Shown piece after piece: positions 60,314 to 64,000 of a DNA stretch of 64,000 nt. Every line of letters begins with the position of its first letter. Position 1 is the first letter of the stretch. The translations under genes were made by a program, and so were the position numbers. Origin of the DNA: Clostridium aceticum (GTDB taxonomy: Bacteria; Bacillota; Clostridia; Peptostreptococcales; Natronincolaceae); assembly GCF_001042715.1 (NCBI RefSeq), contig NZ_CP009687.1, forward strand, positions 3,339,418 through 3,403,417. Reading direction: 5' to 3'. The notes beneath the pieces were generated by a model. It was not told where the DNA came from. It searched no databases and saw only the letters and a program-made list of their open reading frames with translations.

Positions 60314-61618
60314 ATGGCTCGATCTATTAAAACAATTTTATTGTTAATTATAATTTTTATTAGTGCTTCAGGAATACCTTTATATGCTGATTCATCAAGT
60401 TTAAACTTTTCTTTACCTTTTACTGGATCTAACAAAGACATACTTTCTATTGATACTAGTATAACCATGCTTTCCTCATCTCACCCACAGTTACAAGTAT
60501 CTCTAAAGGTAAATGAAAAACTTTTACCACTGCAATTCAATGAAAGTCATCCTGTTGAAGTGCTCTTGTACTTAGGAGAAGATGTTATTAAAGGCATCGA
60601 TACTCCAGATATAACGATTCATCATGGTGAAATTACAAATTTAGAAATAGATCTTCCTCAAAACCTTCTAGATATTCCCAATGGTGATTATACACTTAAA
60701 GTACAGCTCCATGTGGAAAATACTCAGACTCCTGTGATCACAGACATACTTCCAATCACCTATTACAGCGACTTCACTTATGCCAAAGCATTAAGCTCTA
60801 TTAATAGAAATCAAACCGCCTTGACTCTATATTTCCCAGACAATAATATGGATAATTTGATTCCTATTACAAGAATAATCCCCTATACGACAACACCTTT
60901 AAGAGCTACTATCGATGAATTAGCAAAAGGTCCAAATCCTGTCCTAGGATTACCTGATCTATCTCCTGTGCCTTCTGTGCAGAGACTAAATTTAAGTCGA
61001 AGGATAGCAAATGTATATCTTCCTAGTGATCTAGGGATTTATGGCCAGTATGCCTCTTCTGCAAGAATTGCTGTAGATAGTTTTGTAAACTCTCTAACGA
61101 CTATTAATGAAGTAGAGGGGGTGCAGTTTTACTTTGATAATAGGATTTTAACAGAGGGTTTCCATGGTATGGTTATGGATGAACCGATTTTTCCCTCTAA
61201 AAATTTTCAGCTTTATGTTGGCTATAGAAGCACTACGGATCGAATTTTGCTGACACCTATAGACCCATTTACTGAAGATCATTCTATCGAAACAATATTT
61301 AATGGGTTGAAATATAGCGGTAATCCTTCCCTTTATAATTATACATTACAACCTACGGTGCCAGAAGAAGTTGTACTGTTGGACTACTCCATCAGTGAAA
61401 ATCTTCTTCGCTTAAAACTTAGTGAAGCCTTTGTAAAAATGGATGACACCAGAAATCTGATGATAGATGCCATCGTATATACCTTTACTTCTTTAGAAGG
61501 TATAGATTCTGTTGAGTTTCAAGTAGAAAATCTATCTTCTTTTGAATCTGATTTACCAGAAAACTTAATTTTAAATGAGCCCCTTTTTGCTACACCCTAT
61601 ATAAATCCAGAAATTTAG
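60314..61618 (+). CDS. exported protein with two GerMN domains
   Basis: 434 residues with a signal peptide (IKTILLLIIIFISASGIPLY). Two GerMN domains at about 165-290 and 300-425 (TALTLYFPDNNMDNLIPITR, LRATIDELAKGPN; NFQLYVGYRSTTDRILLTPI). GerMN domains occur in GerM and related sporulation or cell-wall proteins. SD GAAGGGAG. The start is the ATG at 60314. Confidence 0.85.
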   Translation: MARSIKTILLLIIIFISASGIPLYADSSSLNFSLPFTGSNKDILSIDTSITMLSSSHPQLQVSLKVNEKLLPLQFNESHPVEVLLYLGEDVIKGIDTPDITIHHGEITNLEIDLPQNLLDIPNGDYTLKVQLHVENTQTPVITDILPITYYSDFTYAKALSSINRNQTALTLYFPDNNMDNLIPITRIIPYTTTPLRATIDELAKGPNPVLGLPDLSPVPSVQRLNLSRRIANVYLPSDLGIYGQYASSARIAVDSFVNSLTTINEVEGVQFYFDNRILTEGFHGMVMDEPIFPSKNFQLYVGYRSTTDRILLTPIDPFTEDHSIETIFNGLKYSGNPSLYNYTLQPTVPEEVVLLDYSISENLLRLKLSEAFVKMDDTRNLMIDAIVYTFTSLEGIDSVEFQVENLSSFESDLPENLILNEPLFATPYINPEI

Positions 61619-61624
61619 ACAAAG

Positions 61625-61646
61625 AGACAGCGTAGCTGTCTTTTTG
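61625..61646 (+). terminator. terminator after the GerMN gene
   Basis: AGACAGC and GCTGTCT pair with a 3-base loop, then TTTTTG. Confidence 0.85.
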
Positions 61647-61660
61647 TTGTAAAAAAAAAT

Positions 61661-61679
61661 GAGCACATAATATGTGCTC
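61661..61679 (-). terminator. terminator of the fxsA operon
   Basis: GAGCACATA and TATGTGCTC pair perfectly; on the minus strand nine T residues follow. Confidence 0.75.
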
Positions 61680-61788
61680 CAAGAAGATTAGAATCAGTTT
61701 ACCTCTTAATTTTTAAAAATAGACCTGTTAAGCATTATTTACCAATACTATAAATATTATACCTTATTTCCATGAATATCCTCAAACT

Positions 61789-62184
61789 TTATTTTCTAAA
61801 ATAAAACATAAATGTGCCTTCTTCAATCATTCTTTTCATTTTACTTCTTACAGTACTCTTTATAGCAGCTCTAGTGACTGGAATTACCAGAGAAAAACCT
61901 ATGACATCCGTAAATATCCCAGGGGTCAATAATAGTGCACCACCTACAATCACACATAAGCCATTAATTAGCTCATCTCCTGGCATTCTTCCTTGAGCCA
62001 TTTCTAACTTAATTCTTCTGATAACACCTTTTCCTTCACTTCTAGCTAGATATGCACCCATTATCCCAGTAAAAAAAACAATAAGTAAAGTATAACCTAC
62101 CCCTATATAGCTGCTTAGTCTCAGCAAAATAGCTAATTCTACGATAGGAACAATTGTAAACAATAAAATAAGTTTCAATAACAT
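61789..62184 (-). CDS. fxsA: FxsA family membrane protein
   Basis: 131 residues with four hydrophobic segments and the family phrases PIVELAILLRLSSYIGVGYT, GAYLARSEG and GGALLLTPGIFTDVIGFSLV. E. coli FxsA relieves exclusion of phage T7 by F plasmid; the general role is unknown. It follows the thioesterase gene by 12 bases. Confidence 0.9.
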   Translation of the reverse strand: MLLKLILLFTIVPIVELAILLRLSSYIGVGYTLLIVFFTGIMGAYLARSEGKGVIRRIKLEMAQGRMPGDELINGLCVIVGGALLLTPGIFTDVIGFSLVIPVTRAAIKSTVRSKMKRMIEEGTFMFYFRK

Positions 62185-62196
62185 AAAAACACCTCA

Positions 62197-62610
62197 TTAG
62201 GAATTTTTCATCAAACCTTGATAAATATCTGGATGAATTTTTTTGAAGTTTACTGGTTTTAAATTTGTATCTACAAAAGCATGTGTAGTTTCTCCTGTTG
62301 CCAACAACCGATGATCTATCTTTCTAACAATATCATATTCAAAAGTAATCCTAACTCCCTTAACTTCCTTCACTTTTGTCTCTATAATAATTTCATCATC
62401 ATATTTGGCTGCTTCTTTATACCTGCACTTTACTTCTACCACTGGAAGCATAATATTCTCTTCCTCCAGTTGCTTATAGGAATAACCCATTTCCCTCAAA
62501 AGCGTAGTTCTGCCTACCTCAAACCAAGTAAAGTAATTTCCATGATAAACTACTGCCATTTGATCTGTCTCTTGATACCTTACTCGTATCTCACTATAGC
62601 TTTTTTCCAA
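62197..62610 (-). CDS. YbgC/FadM-type acyl-CoA thioesterase
   Basis: 137 residues with a single hotdog fold: RVRYQETDQMAVVYHGNYFT then WFEVGRTTLLREMG includes the Asp-His-Tyr catalytic region of 4-hydroxybenzoyl-CoA-type thioesterases. Substrate is an acyl-CoA of unknown type. Confidence 0.9.
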   Translation of the reverse strand: MEKSYSEIRVRYQETDQMAVVYHGNYFTWFEVGRTTLLREMGYSYKQLEEENIMLPVVEVKCRYKEAAKYDDEIIIETKVKEVKGVRITFEYDIVRKIDHRLLATGETTHAFVDTNLKPVNFKKIHPDIYQGLMKNS

Positions 62611-62710
62611 TATATTACCTCCTATAAAACATTATTCTCTAATATGTAATTCTATATTAATTATTTTTTTCCTTTTTATGCTGAAAATCTATGTAAAACC
62701 TTACAAAAAA

Positions 62711-62731
62711 ACAGAGAAACAAGTTCTCTGT
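62711..62731 (-). terminator. terminator of the liv operon
   Basis: ACAGAGAA and TTCTCTGT pair; on the minus strand seven T residues follow. Confidence 0.85.
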
Positions 62732-62751
62732 CTTCTACAAAGGTAAATTCT

Positions 62752-63459
62752 TTAATGTGCTTTTCCAAGATAAGCCTCTAAAATAGATTTATCTTGTAAA
62801 ATTTCTTTAGCATTACCCTCTTTTTTAATAACACCTTGCTCCAAAACATAGGCCTTATCAGCAATAGAGAGAGCTTTATAGGCATTTTGCTCTACCAGCA
62901 GTATTGTTTTATTCATTTTCTTTATATCTTCAATAATTTCAAAAATTGTCTTTACCAACAAAGGTGCTAACCCAAGGGAAGGCTCATCCAATAAAATTAA
63001 GTCTGGATTTCCCATCAATCCCCTACCCATAGCCAACATTTGTTGTTCTCCACCACTTAATGTTCCTGCCATTTGGTCTTTTCTTTCTTCTAATCGGGGA
63101 AATAATTGATAGATTTTTTGTAAGTCTATTTCAATATTTTTTTTATCTCTGCGTAAGTAAGCTCCCATCATTAAGTTGTCCTTTACGGTTAAATTAGCAA
63201 AAATCAATCTACCCTCCGGTACTTGACAAATTCCCAATTCTACAATTTTATGAGGAATTTTCGGCACTTCCTTACCCCTATAGGTAATCATCCCTGCTTT
63301 GGGCTTGACTACACCAGAGATAGCGTTCAATAGTGTGGATTTTCCTGCACCATTAGAACCAATAATTGAAACAATTTGCCCTTCCTTTACTTCTATATCT
63401 ATACCTCTTAAGGCATGAATTCCACCATAATATACATTGAGATTTTCTACTTTTAGCAA
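62752..63459 (-). CDS. livF: branched-chain amino acid ABC transporter ATPase LivF
   Basis: 235 residues. Walker A GSNGAGKST near 34, signature LSGGEQQMLAMGRGLM near 135, Walker B LILLDEPSLGLAP near 155, and LLVEQNAYKALSIADKAYVL near 190, the hallmark of LivF. It overlaps the end of livG by seven bases. Confidence 0.95.
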   Translation of the reverse strand: MLKVENLNVYYGGIHALRGIDIEVKEGQIVSIIGSNGAGKSTLLNAISGVVKPKAGMITYRGKEVPKIPHKIVELGICQVPEGRLIFANLTVKDNLMMGAYLRRDKKNIEIDLQKIYQLFPRLEERKDQMAGTLSGGEQQMLAMGRGLMGNPDLILLDEPSLGLAPLLVKTIFEIIEDIKKMNKTILLVEQNAYKALSIADKAYVLEQGVIKKEGNAKEILQDKSILEAYLGKAH

Positions 63460-64000
63460 ATTACTTCCTCCTCCCCAAGATATGCTTCGATTACCTTTGA
63501 ATTTGTTTGAATCTCTTGGGCGGTTCCTTCTGCTAATTTTCTTCCAAAGTTTAACACAACAATTTTATCACAGATTCCCATAATAAGGTCCATGTGATGT
63601 TCTATGACTAAAACAGTAAGCTGAAACCTATCTCTGATTTCTTTGATCAGATGCATTAGCTTTATTGTCTCATCTGGATTCATCCCCGCTGCAGGCTCGT
63701 CTAAAAGAAGAAGTTTCGGCTGTAATGCCAAAGCTCTTGCAATCTCAAGCCTTCGTTGGAGACCATAGGGAAGATTAGAAGCCACCGTATCTTTTCTATC
63801 TGTTAAACCCATAATTTCTAATAACTCTTCTACCTGTTGATGCAGCTTTTTTTCCCCAGTCCTAAACTTTTTATTTCTAACGACTGCATCTAAAATACTA
63901 TAATCTGTATTATAATGGCAGGCTGTCAATATATTATCATAAGTAGTAAGCTTCTTAAATAATCTAATATTTTGAAAGGTTCTTGTTATACCTATATCAG
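63453..64000 (-). CDS. livG: branched-chain amino acid ABC transporter ATPase LivG, 5' end outside window
   Basis: The frame is open to the window end and begins GITRTFQNIRLFKKLTTYDN, which lies just after Walker A of LivG. Signature LPYGLQRRLEIARALA, Walker B LLLLDEPAAGMNPDE, and VIEHHMDLIMGICDKIVVLN with the LivG-specific HHMD are present. The permeases and binding protein should lie to the right. Confidence 0.95.
   Translation of the reverse strand, partial: DIGITRTFQNIRLFKKLTTYDNILTACHYNTDYSILDAVVRNKKFRTGEKKLHQQVEELLEIMGLTDRKDTVASNLPYGLQRRLEIARALALQPKLLLLDEPAAGMNPDETIKLMHLIKEIRDRFQLTVLVIEHHMDLIMGICDKIVVLNFGRKLAEGTAQEIQTNSKVIEAYLGEEEVIC

Overview
The DNA is AT-rich and looks like a spore-forming anaerobe of the class Clostridia, possibly near Alkaliphilus. 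This rests on strong Shine-Dalgarno (SD) sites, a GerMN-domain protein, SLH-anchored surface protein, BceAB/RS-type detoxification modules and a clostridial-type siphovirus prophage. The genus is an inference. I saw no rRNA, tRNA or CRISPR array.

Chromosomal left part (1-22.1 kb). The window opens inside a Bce-type ABC exporter (ATPase plus FtsX-type permease). A leftward operon follows (7.1-2.5 kb): ECF sigma factor, putative membrane regulator, ABC ATPase and two ABC-2-type permeases. Next is a 1337-residue SLH surface protein whose N-terminal third is encoded by GC-rich, foreign-looking DNA. A remnant of a type I restriction subunit (hsdR) separates it from a complete BceAB-RS-like module (16.9-12.2 kb). 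From 17 to 22 kb lies debris: a pRiA4b ORF-3-like gene, two fragments of REP-associated (RAYT) transposases with dispersed GCCTGACCCC repeats, the 3' end of an IS1634-like transposase, a double-glycine-leader peptide gene with candidate immunity proteins, and frameshifted rhodanese and SEC-C genes.

Prophage (about 22.1-58.7 kb). A siphovirus of the HK97 type has a leftward lytic program. From right to left it has the early region (Cro-like protein, small genes, AbrB-like protein, HUH-type Rep, RecU, MazG-like protein, C5 methyltransferase, a sporulation-like sigma factor, an ArpU/sigma-like regulator), packaging (degenerate HNH, TerS, TerL), head (portal, ClpP-type protease, capsid, connectors), tail (tail tube, G/GT chaperones with a -1 frameshift signal, tape measure, Dit, fibres, tail endopeptidase) and lysis (holin, NlpC/P60 endolysin). 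The rightward lysogeny block (55.6-58.7 kb) has two related repressors, an ImmA-like protease, a small protein and a tyrosine integrase. The switch has four similar 14-bp operator-like sites and two clear promoters. Between early genes and switch (53.0-55.2 kb) lie three rightward single genes, each behind the same extended -10 promoter. Two of these promoters sit in 125-bp near-identical divergent blocks whose other side drives different small leftward genes. I consider this modular set the best candidate for an undescribed lysogenic-conversion or anti-competitor system.

Chromosomal right part (58.7-64 kb). Here lie 23S rRNA methyltransferase RlmD, a secreted GerMN-domain protein, FxsA, a YbgC-type thioesterase, and LivF/LivG of a branched-chain amino acid importer, cut by the window end.
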